Assembly: GCA_963699825.1 (NCBI GenBank)
Contig: CAVOVI010000013.1
Coordinates: 124,001 to 188,000, forward strand
Direction of reading: 5' to 3'
Source: SPDF01 sp963699825
GTDB taxonomy: Bacteria; Gemmatimonadota; Gemmatimonadetes; Gemmatimonadales; GWC2-71-9
DNA length: 64,000 nt
Position 1 is the first letter of the stretch; each line of letters begins with the position of its first letter. Made by a program: the position numbers and the translations under genes. This document shows, piece by piece, positions 1 through 7,823 of the stretch. The notes below the pieces were generated by a model. It was not told the origin of the DNA. It was given only the letters and a program-made list of their open reading frames with translations, and did not search any database.

Positions 1-2
1 AC

Positions 3-122
3 TACGACGTCTTCCGGCTCCGCGCGCACGTGTCGTCCCCCCGCAAGCTTGCCATCCTCGGGCGCGCGCTCTGGCAGGAGTACGCGCCGCTCGTGACCCT
101 TCCGAGGGAGCAGTCCGCCTGA
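3..122 (+). CDS. C-terminal fragment of an unidentified protein
   Basis: An open frame enters from the left edge and ends at TGA 120-122, giving 39 residues (YDVFRLRAHVSS... ending LPREQSA). It lies 8 nt upstream of the acyltransferase start, on the same strand, so the two are probably co-transcribed. Too little of the protein is present to name a family. A glycosyltransferase or other lipid or carotenoid-modifying enzyme would fit beside an acyltransferase, but nothing in the fragment shows it. Confidence 0.5.
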   Translation, partial: YDVFRLRAHVSSPRKLAILGRALWQEYAPLVTLPREQSA

Positions 123-130
123 GCAAAGCG

Positions 131-892
131 ATGCGACCGACCATCCCGCCGCACCGGTGGGTCGCGGCCGGTTTCGAGCGGTACCTCCGGCGGCTCGCGA
201 GCCGGCACTTCGCCGCGGTGCACCTGCATTCCCCGGCCGCGCCGCCAGCCTGGCTTGGCGAGGGGCCCACGATCTTCGTGGCCAATCACACGAACTGGTG
301 GGACGGATTCCTGGCCTACCTGGTTGGCCGGGAGCTCGGGACCACCTTCTACGTGCTGATGGAAGCACAGCACCTCGCCAGGTACCGGTTCTTCCTTCGC
401 GTCGGCGCCCTCCCGCTCGACCGGGCCTCGGCGTCGCGGGCCTACGCCGACCTGGAACGCGCGCGTGAGGCAATGATGCCGGGGGCGGGGTTGTGGGTCT
501 TCCCGCAGGGGGCGCGGCGGTCTGCTGCCGAGCCACTTGAGGCCCTTGAGGCAGGAGCGGCGCAGCTGGCCCTGCGCGCGGACGCGCCGGTCCGGATTTG
601 TCCCGTGGGATTCCGGTACGGGTACATCGGGGAACATCTCCCGGAAGCGTTCGCCTGGGTGGGGAGCAGTTGGACGGTCCAGCCAGGCGCTGGCGATCGG
701 CGCGCGCTGACGCGGGAGATCGGTGCACGGATTACCGAGGCCCTTGCCGATCTGGATGCGTCACGCGACCGCGAGGAGCTGGGGGCGTTTCGGACTCTGG
801 TGCCGGGCGCTCGCTCGTTGAACAAGCGGCTCGACCGGATTCGGCACCGCCTTGGATGGCTGGATGGGCCCTATGAGGAACGCAATGGTTGA
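131..892 (+). CDS. PlsC-like 1-acyl-glycerol-3-phosphate/lysophospholipid acyltransferase family protein
   Basis: The 253-residue protein has the acyltransferase HX4D motif as NHTNWWD (His53, Asp58), and block III reads FPQGARR near residues 124-130 where most relatives have FPEGTR. Block IV-like hydrophobic text (ICPVGFRYGY) follows. The family moves an acyl chain from acyl-CoA or acyl-ACP to a lysolipid or glycosylated lipid at the inner membrane. There is no strong transmembrane segment, so it is probably peripheral. The ATG at 131 sits 8 nt behind the preceding gene. The glutamine in place of glutamate in block III suggests a divergent substrate; carotenoid-glycoside acyltransferases have this general look, but that is only a guess. 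Confidence 0.8.
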   Translation: MRPTIPPHRWVAAGFERYLRRLASRHFAAVHLHSPAAPPAWLGEGPTIFVANHTNWWDGFLAYLVGRELGTTFYVLMEAQHLARYRFFLRVGALPLDRASASRAYADLERAREAMMPGAGLWVFPQGARRSAAEPLEALEAGAAQLALRADAPVRICPVGFRYGYIGEHLPEAFAWVGSSWTVQPGAGDRRALTREIGARITEALADLDASRDREELGAFRTLVPGARSLNKRLDRIRHRLGWLDGPYEERNG

Positions 893-1331
893 TCTCGGAA
901 CCTGGCGGGCGATGCATGTGCTCGGCGCCGTGCTGCTTGTCGGCAACGTGACGGTGACGGGGTTCTGGGCTGCCTTCCTCTATGCTCAGCGCGCGGCGCT
1001 GCCATTTCGGCCGGTGGCGCGGGCCATTCTCTGGACCGACCTGCTTTTCACGGTTGGAGGGGCGAGCCTGCTCACCTTCTCCGGGATTCAGATGATCCTC
1101 GCCACGGGGATCCCCTTTTGGGGCACGCCGTGGCTGGTGAAGGGGGTCGCGTCGCTGGCGGTGGCGACCTTGCTCTGGCTCGTCATCCTCGTTCCGGATC
1201 AATTCCGCCTCGAGCGGCTGTCTCCCACCGACTCGGCGGGGCTCCGGCGCGTCTTTCTCCGCTGGAGCATCGTCGGCTGGGTCTCCACCGCGATTCTCCT
1301 GAACGGGCTCTGGGTCATGGTCCGCAAGTAG
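885..1331 (+). CDS. DUF2269-like four-helix membrane protein
   Basis: A 148-residue, very hydrophobic protein with four predicted membrane helices: MHVLGAVLLVGNVTVTG, a second around LLFTVGGASLL, a third around VASLAVATLLWLVIL, and a C-terminal helix ending LLNGLWVMVRK. The early conserved His and Gly match DUF2269-type integral membrane proteins, whose function is unknown. I chose ATG 885 because GAGGA lies 6 nt upstream; it overlaps the acyltransferase stop by 8 nt, so translation is probably coupled. In-frame ATGs at 864 and 873 are possible. The gene pair with the acyltransferase hints at an envelope role, which is inference. Confidence 0.7.
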   Translation: MVDLGTWRAMHVLGAVLLVGNVTVTGFWAAFLYAQRAALPFRPVARAILWTDLLFTVGGASLLTFSGIQMILATGIPFWGTPWLVKGVASLAVATLLWLVILVPDQFRLERLSPTDSAGLRRVFLRWSIVGWVSTAILLNGLWVMVRK

Positions 1332-1552
1332 CTCAAAATGGGTGGGCCCCACGCGAGTCTTTGGACGATAAAGTGTTCTGGGTCAAGGCGTTAGACAGTA
1401 TGAAGCCGACTGGCAGCGAGTGGCGTCCTGGCAGCGCGAGAAGGCTGGGGCTGTCGTGGAGAGGTCCCGCATGGTAGTTTTAAGGGTTGAATTGACAACG
1501 CATTAGGCGGCCCGGATGGTCCGGACCGTGTACGATACTTCAGGCAGGGTTT

Positions 1553-1957
1553 GTGGCACGAACATCCAGACGACGCAGTAACACCAGCTCGAACGCCGCG
1601 GCAATCGCGGCTCCTTCCTTCCGCCGGTCCGCCGGCCGTTCCTACTCCGGTCATCGTGAGTGGCTCCTCGCCGAACACGGCTCGATCTGCGCCTATTGCG
1701 GCATCGAGACGGCGCCCGAGGCCATTACGCTCGACCATGTCCGGCCGCGCCGCGGTCAGGACGCCTACGACCGCCCCGACAACCTGGTCCTCGCCTGCCG
1801 CGATTGTAACGCGGCCAAGGCGGACACTCCCCTCGTCGCGTTCCTCATGCAGAAGCGCTCGCGAGGCGTATTCCTCCTTCACTACGGCGAGCATCTGTCG
1901 GAGCCGCTGAAGGAACTGGCGCGCAAGGCGTCGGAGAGGCCGATTCTTCCGGCCTGA
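1553..1957 (+). CDS. HNH endonuclease family protein
   Basis: A 134-residue protein with a complete HNH/zinc fold: CAYCG near residue 47, then LDHVRPRRGGQ-like text (ITLDHVRPRRGQDAYDRP), NLVLACRDCN and AAKADTP. The two CxxC pairs would bind structural zinc and the DHV histidine is the metal-activated catalytic residue. The first 40 residues are basic and Ser/Arg rich. GTG 1553 was chosen because a CAGGG purine stretch lies 5-6 nt upstream; no ATG is available. Stand-alone HNH proteins of this size are common in bacteria, either as nicking nucleases or parts of defence or mobile elements. No partner gene is adjacent and no mobile-element ends were seen. Confidence 0.82.
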   Translation: MARTSRRRSNTSSNAAAIAAPSFRRSAGRSYSGHREWLLAEHGSICAYCGIETAPEAITLDHVRPRRGQDAYDRPDNLVLACRDCNAAKADTPLVAFLMQKRSRGVFLLHYGEHLSEPLKELARKASERPILPA

Positions 1958-2000
1958 CGGCTGGAGGCGCGGCCGGGGGGCAGGTAGGCGGAGTAAGCGA

Positions 2001-2029
2001 AACGGGCGCACAACAGTGCGCTCCCCGTT
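2001..2029. terminator. hairpin between convergent HNH gene and kgd
   Basis: AACGGG+CGCAC pairs with GTGCG+CCCGTT, with a 3-nt CTC bulge on one arm and a 4-nt loop, followed by TTCTTA. It lies in the 97-nt gap between two convergent genes and could end both transcripts. The U-tract is weak, so Rho-assisted ending is also possible. Confidence 0.5.
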
Positions 2030-2054
2030 CTTACATTCTGCCCCGCTGCCCCGC

Positions 2055-5000
2055 TTACTCCACTGCCTCCCTCACGATCCTCGCCTGCTCCGCGATATGC
2101 ACCGATGGGTACCCCTCCGCCGGGCTCGCGCGCTCGGGCCGGCCGGCGTATCGAAGCGTCACACCTCGCGGCAGCACCTCCAGCAGTCGCTCCCGCACGA
2201 AGCCCCACGCCCCCATGTTCTTCGGCTCTTCCTGGGCCCAGACGACCTCCGTGAGCGCCGGATAGCGGGTGAACACCGTGCGAAGCTCTTCGGCGGGGTA
2301 GGGGTAGAGCAGTTCCTGCCGCACAATCGCGGGACGTGCCCCTCCCTCAGGGATGCCGGACAGCAAGTCGTAATAGAGCTTGCCCGAGCACAGGACGATG
2401 CGGGTCGCGGCGGTCGGGCGTGCCGGGTCATCGAGCACCGGGCGGAAGGCGTCGTCGATCAGGTCGGTCAACGAGGAGCCTGCGGCCGGCAGCCGGAGCA
2501 GGCTCTTCGGCGTCATGACGATCAGGGGACGGATCAGCGCGTTGTGCGCCTGCTGCCGGAGCAAATGGAAATACTGCGCGGGCGTCGTGCAGTTGGCCAC
2601 CCGCATGTTGCGCTCGGCGCAGAGCTGAAGGAACCGCTCCAGTCGTGCACTCGAATGCTCCGGTCCCTGGCCTTCGTAGCCGTGCGGCAGGAGCAGGGTC
2701 AGGCGGGTGCGCTGCCCCCACTTCGACTGCCCCGCCGCAAGGAACTGATCCAGGAAGACCTGGGCACCGTTGACGAAGTCGCCGAATTGCCCTTCCCAGA
2801 GCACCAGCGCCTCTGGCGCCGCCACGCTGTACCCGTACTCGAACCCCATCGTCGCGAGTTCGGAGAGCGGGCTGTTGTGAATCTCGATCGGTGCCTGCGC
2901 TCCCGAGAGCCGCTGGATCGGCGACCAGGTCTCCCCGGTTTTCACGTCATGCAGCACGAAGTGCCGATGGCTGAACGTCCCGCGCTCCGTATCCTGTCCC
3001 GTCAGCCGGATGGGAACGCCCTCCAGCAGCAGGGAGCCCATGGCCAGCGCCTCGGCGTGGCCCCAGTCGATGGCGGCCGGCGTCGTCAGATCCTTGCGGC
3101 GGCGCTCCAACTGGCGGGCCAGCTTTGGATGCGCCGAGAATCCCTCGGGCCAGGTGAGCAGTTCCTCATTGAGGGCCGTCAGGAAATCCACAGGCAAGGC
3201 GGTTTCCACGAAGGGAACCTCGTCGTGCACCTGCGGCTGGCCATCGGCGCGTGGCGCCGCTGCCGTCTTCATCGCCTGCTGCACGTCCACCAGGCGCTGA
3301 TAGGCCGCCTCGGCTTCCGCTTCCGACTCTGCGGCGCTCAGCACCCCATCGCGCACCAGCTGTGCCGCGTAGGTGGTGCGCACCGTCGGGTGTTCCTTGA
3401 TCGCCTGGTACATGATCGGCTGAGTGTATGCCGGCTCGTCGCCCTCGTTGTGTCCCCAGCGCCGATAGCCGACCAGGTCGATCAGGACGTCACTCCGGAA
3501 CTTGGCCCGGTACGCCATGGCCAGCCGTACCGCGCTCAGGCACGCCTCCGGGTCGTCGGCGTTGACGTGGATGATGGCCACGTCAAACCCCTTCGCCAGG
3601 TCGGAGGCATGCCGCGTTGAGCGCGAATCCCGCATGTCGGTGGTGAAGCCGATCTGGTTGTTCGTGATGATGTGGAGCGTCCCGCCCGGATCGTAGCCCG
3701 CGAGGTTGGCGAGATTCAGCGTCTCGGACACGACCCCCTGTCCGGCAAAGGCGGCGTCACCGTGGATGATGATCGGCAGCGCCTCGGTCGGATCGTGTTC
3801 GATGACCCGGCCCTTGCGCGATGTCTGCCGCGCCCGGGTCCGTCCGTTCACCACCGGACCGACGAATTCGAGATGGCTGGGGTTCGGCAGGACGCTCACG
3901 CGCACGGTCTTGCCGGTGGTGCTTCGGATCGCTCCCTCCGCACCGAGGTGGTATTTCACGTCACCGGTGCCGGCGTCGGGCTCGCCCAGATGCGCCTTGT
4001 TCCCCTCGAACTCCGCCATGATCGATTCGTACGGTCGACCGACGGTGTGAACCAGCACGTTCAGACGGCCGCGGTGCGCCATGCCGATGGCCACCTCCCG
4101 CGCCCCCTGGTCGGCGGCGAGGTCGTTGGCCAGATCCAGCATCGGGACCAGGGCGTCCACTCCTTCGATGGAAAACCGCTTCTGGCCCAGGTACGCCTTG
4201 TGGAGGAATCGCTCGAAGGTCTCGACCGCCGTCAACCGCCCCAGCAGGTGCTTCCGCTCTTCCGAGCCCAACGCCCGGCGGTAGGTGCCGGATTCGATGG
4301 CGTTCCGGAGCCAGACCCGTTCCGCGTGGTCGGAGATGTGCTCCACCTCGTACGCGATGGTGCCGCAGTACGTCTCGCGCAGGCGCGGCAGCGCGTCGGC
4401 CAGCGTATCCCCGGGCACCGCAATGCGAAGCACCCGCGCCGGAATCCTGGCAAGAGTCTCCGGGCTCAGGCCAAGCTGCTCCGGGTCGAGCGCGGGGTCA
4501 CCGATCGGCTCGCTCCCAAGTGGATCGAGATGGGCGGCGAGGTGACCGTGTGTCCGGAACGCCTTGACCAGCCCCATGGCGGCTGCCACCTGCGACAACT
4601 CATCGGGCGACGCGGCGGAGGCGGGGGCGACGGCGCGGGCGGCCGGCGCGACGGTGGTGGTGGGAATCCCCGTGGGAGCCGGGATATGCAGGCTCTCGGC
4701 GATCGCGTCGTAGAACGGCTCGGTGCCGGAGAGAAATCGTTCGATCGTTCGGAGGAAGGTGCCCGACTCCGCACCCTGGATCACGCGGTGATCGTAGGTG
4801 CTGGTGATTGTCATCACCTTGCTGATGCCGAGTTCGCGGACCCGCTCCGGCGCCACGGTGGAGAACTCCGGGGGATAGCTGATGGCGCCAACCGCCACGA
4901 TAGTTCCCTGACCCGCCATCAGCCGGGGCACGGAGGCGACGGTCCCGAGGCCACCGGGGTTGGTCAACTGGATGGTGCCGCCCGAAAAGTCGTCCGGCAT

Positions 5001-5747
5001 CAACTTGCTGGTGCGGGCCTTCTCAATCAGCGACTCATAGCTCGAGTGGAAGGCGGCGAAGTCCATGGTGTCGGCTGCCTTGATCACCGGCACGACCAGG
5101 CCGCGGGTGCCGTCCTTGCGCTCCATGTCGACGGCGATGCCCAGGCCGACGGAGGGCGGTGTGAGCCGATGCGGCGCGCCGTCGAAGACCGCCAGCGTCT
5201 CGACCATCGACGGATGCACCTTGACGGCCTGGACGATGGCGAACCCGATCAGGTGCGTAAACGAGATCTTCTCGCTCCGCCCCGCCGCCGCGAGCGCCGT
5301 ATTCAGGCGGGCGCGATACGCCTCGAGGGCCGCGACCGGCAGCTCCCGGAAGGTCGTCGCGGTCGGGACGGTCAGGCTCTCGTTCATGTTGGCCACGAGC
5401 CGGCCCGCGGGTCCCTTGAGGAGGACGGCATTGGGCGGCACGGGTGTGGCGGGAGCCGCCGGGGCTGCGGGTGCGGACGGAGCCCGGCGCTCTGGAATCG
5501 TTTCAGGCACGGGGCCAGGGGCGCCGCCATTCCCGGCGGCGACCACGGGCGCCGGCGTCTCGCCAATCACGCCGCTCTCGAAGAGGCGGCGCCATTCCTC
5601 CGAGACCCCTGCCGGGTCCCGCAGGTACTCCTCGTAGACAGCCTGCGCGAAGCCGGCGTTGGCCGTCTCAAACACGTTCAAGTCCACAAACCACTCCACG
5701 ACCCAGGGGAAAGTCTCTGCCGCGGGGCGCCCGGCCCCGAAAGTCAC
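2055..5747 (-). CDS. kgd: multifunctional 2-oxoglutarate dehydrogenase/decarboxylase (E2 core-E1 fusion, Kgd type)
   Basis: A 1230-residue cytoplasmic TCA-cycle enzyme like mycobacterial Kgd and corynebacterial OdhA. Residues 24-60 form the 2-oxoglutarate dehydrogenase N-terminal helix (VYEEYLRDPAGVSEEW); an Ala/Pro linker follows (60-108); residues 110-350 are the E2 succinyltransferase core with catalytic YDHRVIQGAESG (His320); the E1 part has MAHRGRLNVL (556-565), HLGAEG, GDAAFAGQGV (663-672), NNQIGFTT (696-703), WGHNEGDEPA and SLLRLPAA near the end. As usual in this family there is no lipoyl domain, so it must borrow lipoyl groups from another E2. I place the start at GTG 5747, not the farther ATG 5777: TATCTT lies exactly 5 nt upstream and there is no Shine-Dalgarno, while the conserved N-helix begins 20 codons later. 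Much longer upstream open frame is not protein-like. Confidence 0.93.
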   Translation of the reverse strand: MTFGAGRPAAETFPWVVEWFVDLNVFETANAGFAQAVYEEYLRDPAGVSEEWRRLFESGVIGETPAPVVAAGNGGAPGPVPETIPERRAPSAPAAPAAPATPVPPNAVLLKGPAGRLVANMNESLTVPTATTFRELPVAALEAYRARLNTALAAAGRSEKISFTHLIGFAIVQAVKVHPSMVETLAVFDGAPHRLTPPSVGLGIAVDMERKDGTRGLVVPVIKAADTMDFAAFHSSYESLIEKARTSKLMPDDFSGGTIQLTNPGGLGTVASVPRLMAGQGTIVAVGAISYPPEFSTVAPERVRELGISKVMTITSTYDHRVIQGAESGTFLRTIERFLSGTEPFYDAIAESLHIPAPTGIPTTTVAPAARAVAPASAASPDELSQVAAAMGLVKAFRTHGHLAAHLDPLGSEPIGDPALDPEQLGLSPETLARIPARVLRIAVPGDTLADALPRLRETYCGTIAYEVEHISDHAERVWLRNAIESGTYRRALGSEERKHLLGRLTAVETFERFLHKAYLGQKRFSIEGVDALVPMLDLANDLAADQGAREVAIGMAHRGRLNVLVHTVGRPYESIMAEFEGNKAHLGEPDAGTGDVKYHLGAEGAIRSTTGKTVRVSVLPNPSHLEFVGPVVNGRTRARQTSRKGRVIEHDPTEALPIIIHGDAAFAGQGVVSETLNLANLAGYDPGGTLHIITNNQIGFTTDMRDSRSTRHASDLAKGFDVAIIHVNADDPEACLSAVRLAMAYRAKFRSDVLIDLVGYRRWGHNEGDEPAYTQPIMYQAIKEHPTVRTTYAAQLVRDGVLSAAESEAEAEAAYQRLVDVQQAMKTAAAPRADGQPQVHDEVPFVETALPVDFLTALNEELLTWPEGFSAHPKLARQLERRRKDLTTPAAIDWGHAEALAMGSLLLEGVPIRLTGQDTERGTFSHRHFVLHDVKTGETWSPIQRLSGAQAPIEIHNSPLSELATMGFEYGYSVAAPEALVLWEGQFGDFVNGAQVFLDQFLAAGQSKWGQRTRLTLLLPHGYEGQGPEHSSARLERFLQLCAERNMRVANCTTPAQYFHLLRQQAHNALIRPLIVMTPKSLLRLPAAGSSLTDLIDDAFRPVLDDPARPTAATRIVLCSGKLYYDLLSGIPEGGARPAIVRQELLYPYPAEELRTVFTRYPALTEVVWAQEEPKNMGAWGFVRERLLEVLPRGVTLRYAGRPERASPAEGYPSVHIAEQARIVREAVE

Positions 5748-5752
5748 CCCGG

Positions 5753-5758
5753 AAGATA
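5753..5758 (-). promoter_or_regulatory. -10 hexamer TATCTT of a putative leaderless kgd promoter
   Basis: On the minus strand TATCTT is separated by 5 nt (CCGGG) from the proposed GTG start of kgd. The same arrangement precedes the helicase gene at 49906 and the thioesterase at 57012. No convincing -35 box is visible 17 nt upstream. Confidence 0.5.
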
Positions 5759-5883
5759 ATCGCCCGGTGGCGACCATACCGCGTGCATGATCGCGGCGGC
5801 CCGGCGTCACTAGACATAGACCGCCGGGGCGGTGAACTTGCCACTGCCGTTCTTTGATGGGACCCAATGTTGAGGAGTACACC

Positions 5884-6579
5884 ATGCGACACCTGTCCGC
5901 AGTCACCCTCGTCTGCGCGATCACACTCACCGCCGTCGGGTGCAGCGACGACACTACCAGCCCGCCGGCGGTCGTCGAGATCGCGCTGGCTCCGGCTTCG
6001 AGCGGGAACGGACAATCTGGTGAGGTCAACACCGCGCTGCTGCGGAACCTGCGGGTTCTGGTGACGCGCAACAGCTTGCCGGCACCCGACGTCACGGTGC
6101 AGTGGGCCGTGCCGGCAGGGAACGGGGCTCTCCCCAGCGCATCCACGACGAACGCCGACGGCATCGCGCTCGCCATCTGGACGATGCCCACCACCATTGG
6201 CGACGTGTCGGCCACGGCCTCGCTGAGCGGTGCCGTGGGATCGCCGGTCACCTTCACGGCCACCGCGGTGGCCGGACCGGCAACGAGCTTTGAAATGCTC
6301 GCGGGCAACAACCAGGTCGTCGCGCCCAACGGGACGACCGGCGAACCGCTCACGGTTTTTCTCGAGGACACGTACGGGAATCCCGTGTCAGGAGTGACCG
6401 TCGGCTGGAGTGTGTTCTCTGGGATCGCGACGGTGTCTGCTCCGTCCGTGGACACGGATCCGACCGGGAGGGCGTCGATTTCGGTGACGGCCGGGGCGAC
6501 ACCGGGGGACGTGGTCATTCGTGCGATTCCCGCGGTGGCGTTGCCGAGCGTGGATTTCGATCTGACTGTCACCCCATAA
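5884..6579 (+). CDS. lipoprotein with bacterial Ig-like (Big_1-type) repeats
   Basis: A 231-residue protein with an N-terminal lipoprotein signal ending TLTAVGC (Cys20), then two Ig-like beta modules, each with the VTVQWAVPAGNGAL / VTVGWSVFSGIATV pattern and a closing TFTATAV or DFDLTVTP strand. This is the invasin/intimin-type Ig fold commonly repeated on surface lipoproteins; here it probably sits on the outer membrane and binds or spaces something outside. ATG 5884 was chosen because GAGGAG (5872-5877) lies 6 nt upstream. It is divergent from kgd. The protein has no catalytic motif, and its ligand cannot be read from the sequence. Confidence 0.75.
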   Translation: MRHLSAVTLVCAITLTAVGCSDDTTSPPAVVEIALAPASSGNGQSGEVNTALLRNLRVLVTRNSLPAPDVTVQWAVPAGNGALPSASTTNADGIALAIWTMPTTIGDVSATASLSGAVGSPVTFTATAVAGPATSFEMLAGNNQVVAPNGTTGEPLTVFLEDTYGNPVSGVTVGWSVFSGIATVSAPSVDTDPTGRASISVTAGATPGDVVIRAIPAVALPSVDFDLTVTP

Positions 6580-6608
6580 CGGGGACGTCTCTCCCTAGTG
6601 GTGTCCCG

Positions 6609-6651
6609 GCGCCCAGGACCCGTCTGTTGGCGGGGCCTGGGCGCTCTTGCC
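6609..6651 (+). terminator. Rho-independent-like terminator after the Ig-like lipoprotein gene
   Basis: A perfect 9-bp stem (GCGCCCAGG with CCTGGGCGC) with a nested CCCG/CGGG stem and 8-nt loop, followed by TCTTGCC. It starts 30 nt after the lipoprotein stop and ends before the next gene. Confidence 0.6.
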
Positions 6652-6716
6652 TCCCTCCCCCCGCCTCGGTAACCTCCCGGGAACACCGCCCACCCTCCCC
6701 CTTCCATCACTTTGCC

Positions 6717-7823
6717 ATGCGATACTGCCCGTCGATGTTGATCCTGGTCGTCGTGGCCGTGTCGACCGCCTGCGAGCCGCCAAGCGGTGCGGCGGTCATC
6801 GGCTACGCCTTCCCGAGGGATGAACAGCGTGCGGCCCTCGTGGCCGCGGCGGCGCTGCCCCCCGACACAACCAGCGGCGCCATCCGGGTGGTGGGGGACT
6901 GGGACTCCGGTGGCACGGAATCCACCGTGGAGATCGCGCGCGCGCGCCGGCTGGTGGCGCTGCCCGGGGTGATGGGGGTCGTGGGGCATGCCGGCAGTCG
7001 GGGTACGCTGATCACCGCGCCCATCTATGCGGATGCCGGCATTCCTCTCGTCGTGCCGACGGCCAACAGCGGCCGCCTCTGGGAGATTGGAAAATGGGTC
7101 TTTCCCCTGGCCCCCACCGATTCCGTCGAGGCGGAGTTTCTGGGAGCGGTGGCTGTCGATGGGCTCAAGGCATCCCGAATCGCGGTCTATTTCATCAACA
7201 CCGCCTACGGCACCGGAATCAGGAGTGAACTCCGCCAGTGGCTCGCGACCCGTGGCCTGCAACCGGTGGACGAAGTGCCCTACGTCGTCGGGGCCGACCT
7301 CGAGACCCTTCTGGAAGCCTCGTTGAAGCGCAGCAAGCCCGATCTCGCCATCCTGGTGGGCCGCCGGATCGAGGTGGCTGAAATGGCGGCGATCATCTTC
7401 GAGCAGGATCCTTCCATCCGTCTATTGGCTGCGGACGGCGCCTATGACCAGCTCGCAGAACTGTTTCTGGCCGCCGGCCCCGCCGCCGACTCCCTCTACC
7501 TGACCGCGTTCTGGGTGCCGGATACGACCGTCGCGCTACAGCGCGATTTCATCCGGCGGTACCGCCTCGAAACCGGTCGCGAGCCTACCGCCTTCGAGGC
7601 CATGCGCTATGACGCGGTGATGGTATTGGCCCAGGCGATCCGTGAGGTCGGCCCTGATCGGGAGGGGATCCGGGACTGGCTTCACTCGCTGGGCGGTTCC
7701 CGCCCCCCATACGCTGGGGTGACCGGCGAGGTCAGCTTTCGACCGGGCGCCCGCCGCAATCTGGTGCTGGTCCGGTTTCGGGAAGGCCAGCCGGTCGTTG
7801 TTCCTGAGGACGGGGTCTGGTGA
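6717..7823 (+). CDS. LivK-type periplasmic ligand-binding lipoprotein
   Basis: A 368-residue type I periplasmic-binding protein (Peripla_BP_6 fold). The N-terminus has a short hydrophobic stretch ending AVSTAC (Cys19), a lipobox, so it is probably membrane-tethered. Family features include GVMGVVGHAGSRGTL, PLVVPTANS, RIAVYFINTAYGTG and the C-terminal TAFEAMRYDAVMVLAQAI. ABC permease and ATPase genes, which usually accompany such proteins in branched-chain amino-acid transport, are absent. Instead the stop codon overlaps the start of a hybrid histidine kinase by 1 nt (TGATG). I infer that it presents a ligand to that kinase. ATG 6717 is the first ATG with a workable signal; 6735 is an alternative. 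Confidence 0.8.
   Translation: MRYCPSMLILVVVAVSTACEPPSGAAVIGYAFPRDEQRAALVAAAALPPDTTSGAIRVVGDWDSGGTESTVEIARARRLVALPGVMGVVGHAGSRGTLITAPIYADAGIPLVVPTANSGRLWEIGKWVFPLAPTDSVEAEFLGAVAVDGLKASRIAVYFINTAYGTGIRSELRQWLATRGLQPVDEVPYVVGADLETLLEASLKRSKPDLAILVGRRIEVAEMAAIIFEQDPSIRLLAADGAYDQLAELFLAAGPAADSLYLTAFWVPDTTVALQRDFIRRYRLETGREPTAFEAMRYDAVMVLAQAIREVGPDREGIRDWLHSLGGSRPPYAGVTGEVSFRPGARRNLVLVRFREGQPVVVPEDGVW

Noticed and set aside
1492..1536. TTGACA ... TACGAT promoter before the HNH gene
   Set aside because: Spacing between the boxes is 33 nt, too long for a sigma-70 promoter.
3672..5759. 695-codon plus-strand open frame
   Set aside because: It lies wholly antisense to kgd, has shadow-type Arg/Gly/Asp-rich composition and no domain, while the minus strand encodes a complete Kgd.
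5778..7262. N-terminal extension of kgd to 7262
   Set aside because: No Kgd homology before the N-helix; overlaps the lipoprotein and binding-protein genes on the other strand.
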